A stretch of 64,000 bases of DNA from Xestospongia bergquistia (GCA_963965975.1 OZ014413.1:7652501-7716500); one strand, 5' to 3'. Positions 21,991 to 32,917 are shown, counted from the stretch's first letter. Translations and numbers: made by a program. The notes: a model not told the origin generated them from the letters alone.

Positions 21991-22345
21991 TTGATACTCC
22001 CTCATATACCATGCATTTTAAAAGTAGCAATACCATAAATACCATCCTGACCTATAAAAACAATGAATATATAAATTGAGAACATAATATTTTACCAATA
22101 GCTTAGTAGTTGTAGTTTTTGTTAGAAATATAGGAAGGGCTGAGAGTGTATCCTATAGTGTCTATGGTTTGGGGAATTTGAAGTGAGTCATTTGTGGGGG
22201 CTAAGAAAAGAAAGATGTTAATAATGTATCTTTATTTCAAGTGAAACAAAATAAGTTTTGAGTTATTTTCAGTGTACCTTAAATGTTGTTAACAACCATC
22301 CATTATCAAGAATTGCAACTGTCTATATCTTAAATGTTAGTTGAC
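21991..22345 (-). pseudogene. Cu/Zn-SOD-like first exons, block 5
   Basis: Minus-strand QDGIYGIATFKM-type exon at about 22052-21985 and a decayed LLTTF-type exon at about 22330-22270. Later exons are absent. Confidence 0.45.
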
Positions 22346-23530
22346 CCTATTTTTACACAAGAGACTACAAGGAGGTGATAATGTAGTCTAAGCAATTTTA
22401 AGTATAATTTTACTAGTTTGTTATGAGGTCAGAACCCATGCACTATGATGATAGTTACATCCAGCACGTTATGAACTGTTCATCAACAATGTATCCACCT
22501 TAAGACCTTCATAATAATAAAATCTTGTACCAGTCATTATAAATTGTACCACCCATTTTTCCTTAAACCATTCAGAGGATAATACATATTCAAAATTTAT
22601 TGCACATAAGCACAAATCTTTAAATTGTAAAGTTAGTTCAAGGTGATGAATACACAGTGTAGTTATGAAACAAAATAATTTTATTTTTATCAGATAAACA
22701 TGAATACTATTCGTTTATGGCTTATTGTGATGGAGTCCACCTATTCTTGGATAATATTCTTTATAAATTCTTTACTTTTATTGCAATGTCATAGTGTTGA
22801 ATAGATATAGACTGATGAATTAAGATTACATGCAGGCATAGAACTATAAATGTTTATAGGAGTAACAATATCAGTTAGACTTCTTGAAGACATACACAAG
22901 TCTTTGACAGGACAGTGAAGCTGCTGTTGCATATTACATTAATGATAATTGGTAGTATAGGTCAGAAGGTAGTGATTATTTCAAAATCCTAGACTTTGTC
23001 AACTGTGCGACATTCTTTTCACTTAACTTGTTATGATCAAGGAATACTGATTCATGGAATATACAATTGAAAGAGTGTCTTGATCTTGCTACTGACTACT
23101 TTTCCAATAGCCTCACTGATTCAAATACTATTTTATATCAATTGAAATACAAAGCTATCATTCCAATTCCTAACAGTGTAGGATGTAGTATGTAACAAAG
23201 TGTATGTTATTATTATTACATGAATACAAAAATTATACACATATATCTCGGAAGGATATATTTTTCATTTTTGTTTTAATAGTAAAAGTGTATGTTAGAT
23301 TATTGCATAAAAACAAAAATTATTGACATTTGTCACAGATTTTGTTAACTGTATTTTCATCTTTAGTTTTAATCAACACAAACTTGATGAATCAATCCTC
23401 CACAGTACTCTTATTCTACCCACTTACGAGTTTTGGGGTGCTCACATTTCTTTATAATTTGTAATAACTTGTCCAGTGTCTGTCAGATACAAAATAAAAT
23501 GAGAAAATAAAAATAAAATAAAAAAATGAT
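22346..23530. other. Repeated spacer (copy of 11581-12565)
   Basis: Duplicate of the spacer after copy 3, with a private stretch at about 23200-23450. The possible plus-strand exon of the first copy is broken here. No gene seen. Confidence 0.5.
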
Positions 23531-23534
23531 TTTA

Positions 23535-23893
23535 GTAACCTCTCTCATTAACATTAGTGCATGTACATTTATTATCTTGTGCAGTTATTCCAGTAGAAAC
23601 AACAAATACAACATGTTCTAGTGAACTAACTATAAAAGTACTATTTCCTCTCTCATTAGTAAGTTGAGTATAGATCTAGTATCTTGTCCAGTAGTTACTC
23701 TAGTAGGAACATCATCTGTATCAGTAAATACGTTATACTCTATTTAACCATATAAGAACTATTACCTCTTTTTCATTTGTAATTTGAGTGCGTGTAGATG
23801 TAGTAATACCTTGTCCAGTAGGAACAACATCTATATTATTAAGGAACAACATCTATATTATTAAACATCTTCAGTAGGGAGCAATTTTTTTAC
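23535..23893 (-). repeat. Repeated small exons and pogo tail, block 5
   Basis: Three VPTGQGT-type units, with a short direct duplication (ggaacaacatctatatta twice at about 23820-23860), ending in the pogo 3' segment (cttcagtagggagcaattt). The pogo sequence is then interrupted. Its continuation (tgtcacaaaatctcc) is found at 30059 and 39247, so the whole 23.9-39.2 kb block lies inside a pogo remnant. Confidence 0.6.
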
Positions 23894-24188
23894 TCAAAAA
23901 TTTAAATTAATTTAATTCAAATTGATACATGAAAGCATGCATGAATTTGAATTAAATAATAAAAATGTATTGCTTGAATTTCTAATCAATTTTTACAATT
24001 ATATATAAATGCGCATATCTAGTTCAAACTTTATTGTTACAATAGATTACACTTTTAATAGCCTTTATGCGTCATTTAAAATGGTGTCTTTGTTAAAAAT
24101 GAATTATCAATACAATGTAAACCCAAAACAAAGTAACCACAACTACAAGTCAAAAAAAATCTTTGTAGTTTTTGCATAATAATTATAA
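23894..24188. other. Unique AT-rich spacer
   Basis: No gene or repeat recognised. The segmental duplication begins at about 24189 (ataatttagaagaatta), within what is the apolipoprotein-L-like coding end in the second copy. Confidence 0.5.
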
Positions 24189-24468
24189 TTTAGAAGAATT
24201 AGAATCATCTTCTGCTTAAACTATTTCCTTACTTGCTAATGTTGTACATTATTTTTTACAATCCATCCATTAAGATATCCATTTATGCACACATCTGTCC
24301 ATTCTGTCTGACTCAAGGTAGTTTTTGTCATATAGCTTGTGTTGTTCATTCATTTTGTATACTTGTTTTAATTAAAGTGCTAGTTTGCTATTTAATGTGA
24401 TTATATATTGAATAGCTAAAACTAATTAACTTATTCATAACTACTGGAAGTAAATCCAATTGAAGAAA

Positions 24469-25103
24469 ATGGCTGCTAAGAGCGAGACTATTTCTCAGGT
24501 CTCACAGCATCATACTAGTAATTGTAAGTTCTTAAAATTTTAAAATCACTTGGTTTTTGTTTCTCTGATTATAATAGTACATTCAGATTGTGACAGTTGG
24601 TGGTGGTTATCAAGAACAAAGTGTAAGTACTTTTAATGAAGGGGCTTTCCATGTTTCCTTAGAAGATCCTCACAACTGATCCTGACTATCTTCCTCTATC
24701 ACTATATAATAATATATTACCATACCACACTATACCTATGTGGTAAGTTGAGTATGGCCCATAGACAGTGATATATACTTAATATATTGTAATATTGTAC
24801 TTAGACATGTACATATACTTCCAATATCATAACATTATCTATACTTGTACTATAATAATTATAAATGTAAGTTTGTTCCTTTTATCTAGTTATCTGTTTA
24901 TCTAGAATATATGTCTATATACTTTGTCCATCTTATATTCTATTTAACTGTACTACATTTCAATTTTCTCTAGTTTTATATATGGCACTGAAGATTACTA
25001 CTACCTTACTGATCCAATGGTTATCATATTGTTACCCAGTTATCATATTGTTACCCCTTTAATTAAGTTATTTAATGATCACTTACCTCCTGATCTTCAA
25101 TAA
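24469..25103 (+). CDS. Small four-exon gene of unknown family (copy 1)
   Basis: Gene model read from splice signals: exon 1 24469-24498 (MAAKSETISQ, donor GTCTCA), exon 2 24578-24622 (YIQIVTVGGGYQEQS, after aatag, donor GTAAGT), exon 3 24663-24742 (KILTTDPDYLPLSLYNNILP..., after ccttag, donor GTAAGT), exon 4 24974-25103 (after tctctag; IYGTEDYYYLTDP, IVTPLIKLFNDHLPPDLQ, stop TAA). Phases agree at all three junctions (0, 0, 2) and give 94 residues. An alternative first donor (GTAAGT at about 24525) breaks the phase. The start is in good context (gaaaATGG). I do not recognise the family and see no signal peptide. The protein is short and Tyr/Pro-rich at its centre, and exon 4 may instead splice on into the coiled-coil exons downstream. 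Confidence 0.5.
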
Positions 25104-25129
25104 TCATTATCACAACATGTTAGTTAATG

Positions 25130-25860
25130 AAGTTTGTCCATCAATCCAACCATTCATCCATTGTTCATCTATTTGTCCATTTATCTAACCATTCATCCAT
25201 TGATCATCTATTTGTTCATCTATTCAACGATTAATCCATTAATCATTTATTTGTCCATCTATCCAACCGTTCATCCATTTATGTTCTTTTTGTCCATCTA
25301 TCCCAACCATTCATCCATTTATCGTTTATTGTCCATCTATCTAATCATTCATCCATTAATTATCTAATCTATTTGTCCATCTATCCAATTATTTGTCCAT
25401 TAATCATCTATTTGTCCATATATCCAAACATTCATCCATTAATTATCTAATCTATTTTGTTCGTCTGTCCAATCATTCATCCATCGATGATCTATTTGTC
25501 CATCTATTCAACCGTTCATCCATTTATGTTCTTTTTGTCCATCTATCCAACCATTCATCCATTTATCGTTTATTGTCCATATATCCAAACATTCATCCAT
25601 TAATTATCTAATCTATTTGTCCATCTATCCAACTATTTGTCCATTAATCATCTATTTGTCCATCTATCCAAACATTCATCCATTAATTATCTAATCTATT
25701 TTGTTCATCTATCCAACCATTCATCCATTGATGATCTATTTGTCCATCTATCCAACCATTCATCCACTGATTATCTATTTGTCCATCTCTCCAACCATTC
25801 ATCCATTAATCATTAATTTGTCCATCTCTCCAACCATTCATCCATTAATCATCTATTTGC
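25130..25860. repeat. 39-bp minisatellite (copy 1)
   Basis: About 18 degenerate units of a 39-bp repeat with consensus parts tttgtccatctatccaacc and attcatccattaatcatc. The repeat is open in more than one frame, giving false proteins of 13-residue repeats. The second copy (34022-34808) is more regular and has about 20 units. Confidence 0.9.
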
Positions 25861-25959
25861 AAACATACTACATACTACAAGAACTGGTAAACTCTCCATC
25901 ATGACAACCTTTTTGATTTATTCATTTAACTTAATAATATTTACAACTGAACTTTATAT

Positions 25960-26790
25960 TTCTTTAGTTGGTTACTATGGAAAGTAATGCTTCTCTCTAT
26001 CCATCCATTTATCTATGCATCCATCCACACACCACTCAGCTGTTCATGTACTCATAATTCTATTCACTTATTGATTTATTCACCTATCTGTCCAGTAATC
26101 CATGTATCTATCAATTTATCAATACATCCAACTTGAGGAGAAGGACATAGAGATCTCAAAACTTCAAGAAGCCCTACCATTCCATTCCGAGGGTAGCAGA
26201 GAACTCCAACAACATCTTGATGCAGTACTAAATTAGAAAACTGTTCAACAAATTGAAACAAGAATTGATAAATACAAAAAGGAAAGAGACACTGCAAAAG
26301 AGAACTTGAAACAACTCAAAATAAGTTATGAAGAAATATTAAAGCACTTACAAATACAACATGATGCAGCTATGACCAAACTCTATACCAATTTGAAGCC
26401 GAAGGTGGAAGATTTTATAGTATTAATGACAAAACCTGAAGAATACAAGTCTAAAAGACAAAAGTATCGTAAATTGAATCAACATTTAGATTAAGAGAGA
26501 GATGACTTAGCTTTGGAGCTCCATCAGAAAGATGACATTATCGATAGTCTACACCATGCCCACAATGAGGGATATATAGGTGGTTATTCTGAATAAGATC
26601 ATTTGAATGACAATGATAAACAGGGGAATGGCTCCGATGACAGAGAGGTGGAGGTACATGTGCCATATGTATTATCTGATTCACCTATTTGTATAAAACC
26701 TAACCCATATAGCCATTTTTCTATGGGATCAATGCATTACTTACCTCTAATGATAGTCAAAATTTCAACTACTCAATAGTGAAGTGTTAC
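25960..26790 (+). pseudogene. Coiled-coil protein exons, decayed (copy 1)
   Basis: Plus-strand heptad-rich coding sequence from about 26133: EKDIEISKLQEALPFHSEG, ELQQHLDAVLN, a TAG, then QQIETRIDKYKKERDTAKEN, LKQLKISYEEILKHL and a stop at 26492-26494 (Gln codon CAA in the other copy is TAA here). The preceding exon (LVTMESNARQLKIEEDQ in copy 2) is deleted. The stop after AVLN is in the same codon in both copies, so the decay began before the duplication. Family not recognised; the composition suggests a long alpha-helical rod protein. Confidence 0.55.
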
Positions 26791-27240
26791 ACTGTCTGAT
26801 GATCCCATTTGCAACCACCAGTCACATGACTTCAGCACTTATTTTATCGTCAGATAAGCCACACCTCAAATTTTCAACACATTATTTTACTGTAAGAATG
26901 CTAGACTGCAAAACCATTTAAACACCCTTTACAAATATAACATTTCCCTCCAAGCTACTATATAGCACTATATAGCACTGGCAGATCTGAGTTCATAGAA
27001 CTAGTTGGATACACTATGATAGCTGTCTACTAGTTTCACTAATTCATAATATTATATTGATATACACATTATGTAATAGAAAATGACTGAAACCTTTAAA
27101 CTGACTAGTTTGGAATTTTCTGATAGAAATATAGTACCCTATATCACGTATAGACATTGTATTATAAATATATTTCTTTCTAGTAACAAGTTGTAGAATA
27201 GTAAAAGTACTGTTGAAGACTTAATTAATTGTTAATTGGA
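26791..27240. other. Spacer within duplication
   Basis: 3' flank of the coiled-coil exon. No gene seen. A short internal tandem (tatagcacta twice) at about 26963-26980 is single in the second copy. Confidence 0.5.
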
Positions 27241-27400
27241 TCAATTAAAAATCCAATTAATTCTGGTCACGTGGGTGTTGGTGGAGGTGACAAACTTTTC
27301 ACGCGTTTTCTTGACTGATTGTCAAATTGAAGCGTGAGAAAGATCTCTTGATAATATAAAAGGTACTCCATTTTTCATGTCTCTATCTTCTCTACGACTC
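27241..27400 (+). promoter_or_regulatory. Possible promoter with E-box and TATA-like motif
   Basis: A GC-richer patch in an AT-rich region: a CACGTG E-box at about 27268, cacgcg at about 27300, and a TATA-like gataatataaaagg at about 27350, about 30 bp before the minisatellite-like ATG region. Repeated at about 36430-36540. Suggestive only. Confidence 0.3.
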
Positions 27401-27521
27401 GCCTCGTCGCTGGATCATCTCGTCACTTCGTTGGATCGACTCGCCTCGTCGTTGGATCATCTCGTCACTTCGTTGGATCGACTCGCCTCGTCGTTGGATC
27501 ATCTCGTCACTTCGCTGGATC
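27399..27521. repeat. 42-bp tandem repeat (copy 1)
   Basis: Three units of 42 bp built from ctcgtcgttggatcat and ctcgtcacttcgttggatcg. Open in frame as LASSLDHLVTSLDR repeats, but I see no support for a protein. Same at about 36569-36691. Confidence 0.85.
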
Positions 27522-27661
27522 ATCTTTTTCTTTTAGTTATGTCATCTTTATTTATTTCTTTTCTTTTTTTATTTTATTTTTTAATTCTTTGTTTGTGTAA
27601 AGATTTTTATTTTCACCCTTCGTTTCTACAGGACTCAACTTGGAAGTTCTTAGTGATTGGC

Positions 27662-27845
27662 TGATGTTCTTGACTGTTCTTCTCTCTGTTCTCTGATGTT
27701 CTTGACTGTTCTTCTCTGATGTTTTTGACTGTTCTTCTTTGATGTTCTTGACTGTTCTTCTCTGATGTTCTTGACTGTTCTTCTTTGATGTTCTTGACTG
27801 TTCTTCTCTGATGTTATTGACTGTTCTCTGACGTTCTCTTGATGC
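27662..27845. repeat. 23-bp tandem repeat (copy 1)
   Basis: About eight units of tgatgttcttgactgttctt plus ctc/ttt. Same at about 36831-37012. Confidence 0.85.
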
Positions 27846-27990
27846 AAAAGATGAGTCGCTCTCCTGCTCACTCTTTCCTGTCTTCCTTCAAGCCTTCTTT
27901 CCTTTCTTTTATTTTTTATTTTTTTTTATTTTGGGCTATCTAGCCTATCTACACCATACACACACTCATACAATCTCTAAAAATCATATT

Positions 27991-28055
27991 CCCCCTGCCG
28001 CCTGGCGGCCAAAAAAAATTTTTTTTAATATCCAAGGCCGCCAGGTGGCGGGGGG
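27991..28055. repeat. GC-rich 20-bp hairpin (copy 1)
   Basis: Inverted repeat: arm CCCCCTGCCGCCTGGCGGCC pairs with GGCCGCCAGGTGGCGGGGG about 25 bp on, across an A8/T8 loop. Its GC-rich arms stand out sharply from the AT-rich surroundings. Same at 37161-37225 with a slightly different A/T loop. A (gt)n run follows. Confidence 0.85.
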
Positions 28056-28299
28056 AACCTCTGATCTTCTAGGGTGCGTGTGTGTGTGTGCTGTGTGTGT
28101 GTGTGTAGGTTGGTAGTCCTTTTTCACTTCCTCTGTCTCTCTTCACTCTCTATCCATTCATTGTCACCAGTTCAGTTATGACTACTCTTTTTCTTTCCCT
28201 GCAGGAGCAGCACAGTTGAAAAGGTTAGGTATTCACCATCCATCAATTCTTTAGTAATCCAGTTGTTCCAGACAACTTTCTTTTTCTTCCTCTATGCTC

Positions 28300-28445
28300 T
28301 CTACTTGTGGACTGACTGACTGGCTGGAAGACTCTTGTGGACTGACTGAAGGGTTCTTGTGGACTTGTGGACTGACTAGAAGACTCTTGTGGACTGACTG
28401 GAAGACTCTTGTGGACTGATTGGAGGACTCTTGGGGACTCTTCAA
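28300..28445. repeat. 22-bp tandem repeat (copy 1)
   Basis: About six units of ggactgactggaagactctt plus gt. Same at about 37476-37625 with a different arrangement. Confidence 0.8.
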
Positions 28446-28890
28446 CTATGGAGACTGTCTTATTTTATTTTTTTATTTTTTTACTGTAATTTTTAATGCT
28501 CTTCTTTATAGTTTGTTTGTATATTGTTTTAAAATTCTCAAAAACATTTTTTAATCTAAACTTTGTCAAAAGTCAATCTTCACTTAAAATTATTTATTAA
28601 TCTTCAAATCAAACATTCTATTTTTTTTTAAACTTTGAAATTGTTTCATGACAATTGAGTTAGTTAAGAATTGAGTTTTTTACAACTACAATAGACACTG
28701 AATATCTTAGTAATCTTTTTACAACTAATGTATTATACCAATATAGATCATTTTTTATATTATTGTTAATTGTTCATTTGGAAAACTAAGAACTTTATTA
28801 ATATTAGTTTGTATCATATGATCATTAATGTTTTTAGCAAAAAGCTGTACCAATTAATTAATAATCTTTTTTTTAATAATTAATAAATCT
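28446..28890. other. AT-rich spacer within duplication
   Basis: Poly-T/ttaat-rich sequence; nothing recognised. Confidence 0.5.
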
Positions 28891-28909
28891 ATTAAGTTCT
28901 TACTGTTCT

Positions 28910-29110
28910 CTGCAATGTAGTATGTCCCGCGAAAATATTGGTGGTCACGCGTTTGTTGTTCCTTCCTAGGTGTGTGCTCGTGATAATTTCCCGCCTAGCC
29001 AACGTGTGAATTCTCATTGGCTGGAGACCTTTGATCCTTTGACTGGACTCTCTCCCTCCTTTGATTGACTCTTTCCGTTTTAGTGTTCCACTATATTCAC
29101 TTACTTTATC
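28910..29110. promoter_or_regulatory. GC-richer promoter-like patch with E2F-like and CCAAT motifs
   Basis: Contains tcccgcgaaaa and atttcccgcc (E2F-like), two acgcg/aacgtg motifs and ctcattggctgg (inverted CCAAT). It is kept almost unchanged at 38096-38280. No start site or gene can be tied to it. Confidence 0.3.
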
Positions 29111-29496
29111 ATAGAATGTGCCAAGAACAAGATTATTGAGAGGGAGTGTCAAAAGAACACTTCATATTTATGGATGTTATGTAGCCATGTTTGAACAATG
29201 GATAAACAAAACAATGATTGGAGGTAATATGTTAGAAACTTAACATTTGAGTATAATTTGACTATAGTTCTCCTATCAGTTATTTTAATCAACTTTACAG
29301 CTACTGTATATAGCAGTAATAATTAGCATAAGAATGAGACTTTTTAATAAAGTGTCATTCCCATATCATAGATTGATTCTCATACCATATCATAAAGATT
29401 GTATGAAAAGAAGTCTCATTTCCAATCCTCATGTTTCATTCTCGTATATAGAAAGTAATAGATGCTATGCTTCAAAATTTAAATCTCATCTTTTAG

Positions 29497-29680
29497 ATTA
29501 TCTAAACTTGAAGAAGAGAACAAAACTTTACATCAAATGTCTAATCGACTCTCATCAGAAATAGAGGAGTATCGGAAACAAGCTAGGGTACTTGTTCAAG
29601 ATTTAGAAACTAACACTAGAGAAGTTGAAATAATAAGAGAATATTTACTGAGAACTGAACAAAACAGAATTGTCTCTAAA
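29497..29680 (+). CDS. Coiled-coil exon (copy 1)
   Basis: Clean 184-nt exon between acceptor catcttttag and donor GTACGT. It enters after one base of a codon and leaves in phase 0. It encodes LSKLEEENKTLHQ, SSEIEEYRKQARVLVQDLE and EVEIIREYLLRTEQNRIVSK, a heptad coiled coil. It is open in both duplicates with few substitutions. It probably belongs to the same rod-like gene as the exons near 26.2 kb. Family not recognised. Confidence 0.6.
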
Positions 29681-29689
29681 GTACGTTAA

Positions 29690-30058
29690 CATCAAATTGT
29701 GTCTATCTGGACATTTCATACTAGTATGTTCGTTTATCCATTTGAATCATTATACATCCATTGATTACATATAAATTAACCATCATTTTATTTATATATT
29801 AATCCATTCATTTCTCAATTCTTTATAGATCTATGTATGCATCCATTAATCAATGTATTTGTCCATTTTTATAATAGTGAGTGATGTACTAAATTTCAAC
29901 AAACAATTGGTGAAATGACATGAATGACTGTAAGTTCCCATTTCTTAACTACTCAATTCCAATTTTTGTATGTGATAAAAATGCATTCATGTCCTTATGG
30001 TCATCTCACAAGAGAATATATAGATAGAGAAATTAATTTAATTTTTTTTACTTAAAAT
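29690..30058. other. Spacer within duplication
   Basis: No gene seen; scattered atccatt repeats like those of the minisatellite. Ends at the junction with pogo sequence. Confidence 0.5.
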
Positions 30059-30388
30059 TTGTCACAAAATCTCCAAATTTTATTCAAAGGTGTCATAGCT
30101 ATCAGACATGCTTTGCTAAATATTGCAGAGAAAGAAAACTTAGAAATGACTTTTCCAGATTTCATTAACAGGAGTGCATGACATACTTCTCTCCATGTTT
30201 AAGGAGAGAAATAGCACCTTTATCTGATGGTTGGTTACAGTGTGTATTGTTGGGAGGAAGACATAGTGACATTACTATATATGATTTTCTCATTTATATA
30301 TGAAATCAGGCATGAAATGAGACAAATGACCATCCATTAGTATCAATAATGGATGAGCTGCTCTGCCATATCATAGTAATTGAGAAGT
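30059..30388 (-). mobile_element. pogo remnant, duplicated piece
   Basis: Minus-strand pogo transposase segment (the KACLIAMTPLNKIWRF region at about 30115-30070, the LILMDGH region at about 30350) that matches 39247-39574. It ends abruptly at the start of a Gypsy fossil. Confidence 0.7.
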
Positions 30389-32035
30389 CTTCAGATCCAT
30401 CTCCTAGGGCAACCAGCAACCCATCTAGTTCAACAACTACTGTGTCATCTGAAGTATATACAATGTTTCCAGTGGTCTCCAGATCCAAACCGTTCACCCT
30501 GTCCATTATGATTAATAACCATCCACTCCCTATGGAATTGGATACGAGAGCATCAGTTTCTGTTATTAGTGAGTCTACCTACAATACAGTCTTGAAGGAT
30601 ACAGTACCCTTGGAGTCAACAGATATTAGTCTACGTAGGTATATGGGGGAAGAGTTACCAGTGTTAGGTGTGGCCACAGTTGCTGTCGGCTATTAGTCGC
30701 AAACAACATCTCTTCCATTAGTGGTCATTAAAGGTGACGGAGCATCCCTGTTTGGCCGTTATTGGCTAGAACATATCAAACTGAATTGGTCTGTCATTCA
30801 TAGTGTGTCTAACAATCTGGAGGTGGATGTACTTCTCCAGAAACATCAACAGTTATTCCGCAAGGAGTTAGGAACTCTCAAGGGCGTGGAAGCTCAAATA
30901 CATGTTACACCCAATACACAACCTTGTTATTTCAAACCTAGGCCATTGGCATACTCACTAAAAAACCAAAGTGGAGAAGGAGCTTCACCGGTTGCAAGAA
31001 GCTGGAGTCATCAGGCCAGTCCAATTTTCAGACTGGGCAGCTCTGATAGTACCCATTGTGAAAGTGGATGGAAGCATCCACATCTGTGGTGACTATAAAG
31101 TGACAGTCAGAACTGTGTCAAAATTGGACAATTACCCATTACTGAGAGTGGACGAGTTATTTACTGCAATGTCCAGAGGAAAAGTATTTTCAAAACTCGA
31201 CCTCACATATTCTTTTATTCTGTTATCAGAGAGTTCAAAAAAGTATACTACGATAAACTCTACCAAAGGTCTTTTTGAATACCAATAACTACCGTTTGGC
31301 ATATCATCAGCACCAGCTATTTTTCAACAAGCAATGGAGGGCTTATTGCAAGATTTACCTGGTGTTGTAGTTTATTTAGACAACGTGCTGGTGACAGGTC
31401 CAAATAAGGAAGAACATCTCAAGAACCTTGATAAGGTGATGGATCGCCTAATATCAGCTGGGCTAACTCTAACGCAACCCAAGTGTATTTTTCTGGCCCC
31501 ATCTGTCGAGTTCCTTGGACGTATAATTGATAAGGATGGTCTGCACCCTGCACCTGAAAAAGTCCGAGCAATTCAGGATGCCCCCGAAACATGTAACTTG
31601 TCAGAACTAAAATCCTTCCTGGGACTCATAAGCTATTATTCTAAATTCATGTCTAACCTTGCCATGTTTCTTTCTCCCCTCTATAGGTTGATGCAAAAAG
31701 ATGTTAAATGGTCATGGACAAAAGAACACTCTAAAGCATTCAAACAAGCCAAACAGCTATTACAATCGTCCACCATGTTAGTTCATTATGATAGTGAACA
31801 AGAACTGATTGTGTCTTGTGATGCATCACAATATGGATTGGGTGCTGTTTTAGCCCATAGGATGGATGACAACTCCGAGAAATCCATCGCTTTTGCCTCC
31901 TGTACTCTCGCTAAAGTGGAGCAGAAATACTCCCAAATTGAAAAAGAAGGGTTAGCCATAATATTTGCAGTAAAAAATTCCATCAATATTTGTATGGACG
32001 GCCCTTCACTATCTATTCAGACCATCAGGTAGACT
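30389..32035 (+). mobile_element. Ty3/Gypsy retroelement fossil (protease, RT, RNase H)
   Basis: Plus-strand remnant of a Ty3/Gypsy LTR retroelement with, in order, aspartic protease, reverse transcriptase and the start of RNase H. No gag, integrase or LTRs were recognised, so it is a fragment. It is broken, with roughly three or four breaks, and is an old inactive copy. Its left edge lies inside the pogo remnant. Confidence 0.85.
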
Positions 32036-32278
32036 TGGACTAAGAATACAATATATGTTAATATATCTATATTGTAACATAGGCTATAGTGGAACCTCTC
32101 ATAAAAAAAGTTCAAATTTGAGGATATAATCTAGACAGTTGATCTACAAAAGAGTAAGTTGGTTGCTATTGAAATGAATTTTGGTTGTTCCTTACATTTT
32201 ATCCTAAATTTAAATGTTAATTTGTCATTATTGCCATAGCTTTTGTTAAGTTATTTTATTTACTTTGTTATATAGTAT
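32036..32278. other. Spacer, possible intron
   Basis: AT-rich; ends in tttgttatatag, an acceptor-like sequence just before the next coding stretch. Nothing else recognised. Confidence 0.4.
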
Positions 32279-32917
32279 GAGTGCAGAAATTTTCTCAGAA
32301 TTCGTAAGGGACTCTAAACTTGATGACATCTTAAAAGTTATTACTGATATCAAACAAAGTCTTAGAGATTCATTATCAAGTTCAAAAACTACAATAACTA
32401 ATCTCAGGATAATGAAACAATAGGTTGAGGATAGTTATGACAAATCCAGGAAGGCTTGTATTGGTGGTACTATTGCTCTATAGTAGGATCTACACTCACC
32501 ATTATTGTTTTTTTTTTGCTTTGTGACATTAGGAGCTAGCTTATGCTTATCTATACCTGGTAATGCCTTGGTATCAGCTGTAGAAATAATTATAGTTGGT
32601 ACTGAATTGGGTATTATATAGTTTCAAAGACCACTCTTAAGAATGCTTGAAATTCATGCAATGTTGATCAAGATTTGATGAAGGTAGTTGAGAACAACAG
32701 AAAGAAATTTAGTTGTCATATAGAATCACTTGCAAAAAATATTCCAATAGATCTTACTGTAATGATGAAGTCTGCCTATGATGTTCACAAGTACAATACT
32801 GGACATGGATCAAATTCAGCTGTTGCTAATGAAATTGATAAATTAATATCTGATCTTGAAGAACATGACCAAAAGATGAAAGATAATTTAGAAGAATTAG
32901 AATCATCTTCTGCTTAA
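32279..32917 (+). pseudogene. Apolipoprotein-L-like gene, broken
   Basis: Coding traces from ATG 32279 (MSAEIFSEFVRDSKLDDIL) to the stop at 32915, interrupted by several stops and at least two frame changes. Pieces include KACIGGTIAL, the hydrophobic VTLGASLCLSIPGNALVSAV, and an open 3' part from 32675 (MKVVENNRKKFSCHIESL ... DLEEHDQKMKDNLEELE). The layout of a helix, a Gly/Ala-rich membrane hairpin and a helical tail resembles apolipoprotein L-type proteins. That assignment is tentative. The last codons also occur at 24189, where the segmental duplicate starts. Confidence 0.45.

Larger units (their letters stand above)
24189..30388. repeat. Segmental duplication, copy 1
   Basis: Nearly the same sequence as about 32889-39574, with only scattered single-base differences by eye. 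It starts inside the last codons of the apolipoprotein-L-like gene and ends inside a pogo remnant; both features continue naturally in the other copy. This copy therefore looks like the inserted duplicate. Differences: it lacks the 185-bp MITE at 33185, lacks one coiled-coil exon (about 240 bp near 25985), and has a longer region near 26545-26595. Confidence 0.85.

Noticed and set aside
25134-25904. Long Ile/Tyr/Pro repeat proteins at 25134-25904 and 34018-34852
   Set aside because: They are by-products of a 39-bp minisatellite without stops and are open in more than one frame.
27377-27664. Protein of LASSLDHLVTSLDR repeats (also at 36547)
   Set aside because: Coding only through a 42-bp tandem repeat (3 units); the rest is poly-T sequence with no domain.
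28892-29152. Minus-strand 86-codon frame (also at 38078)
   Set aside because: No recognisable domain and no splice or start support; overlaps a promoter-like GC-rich patch.
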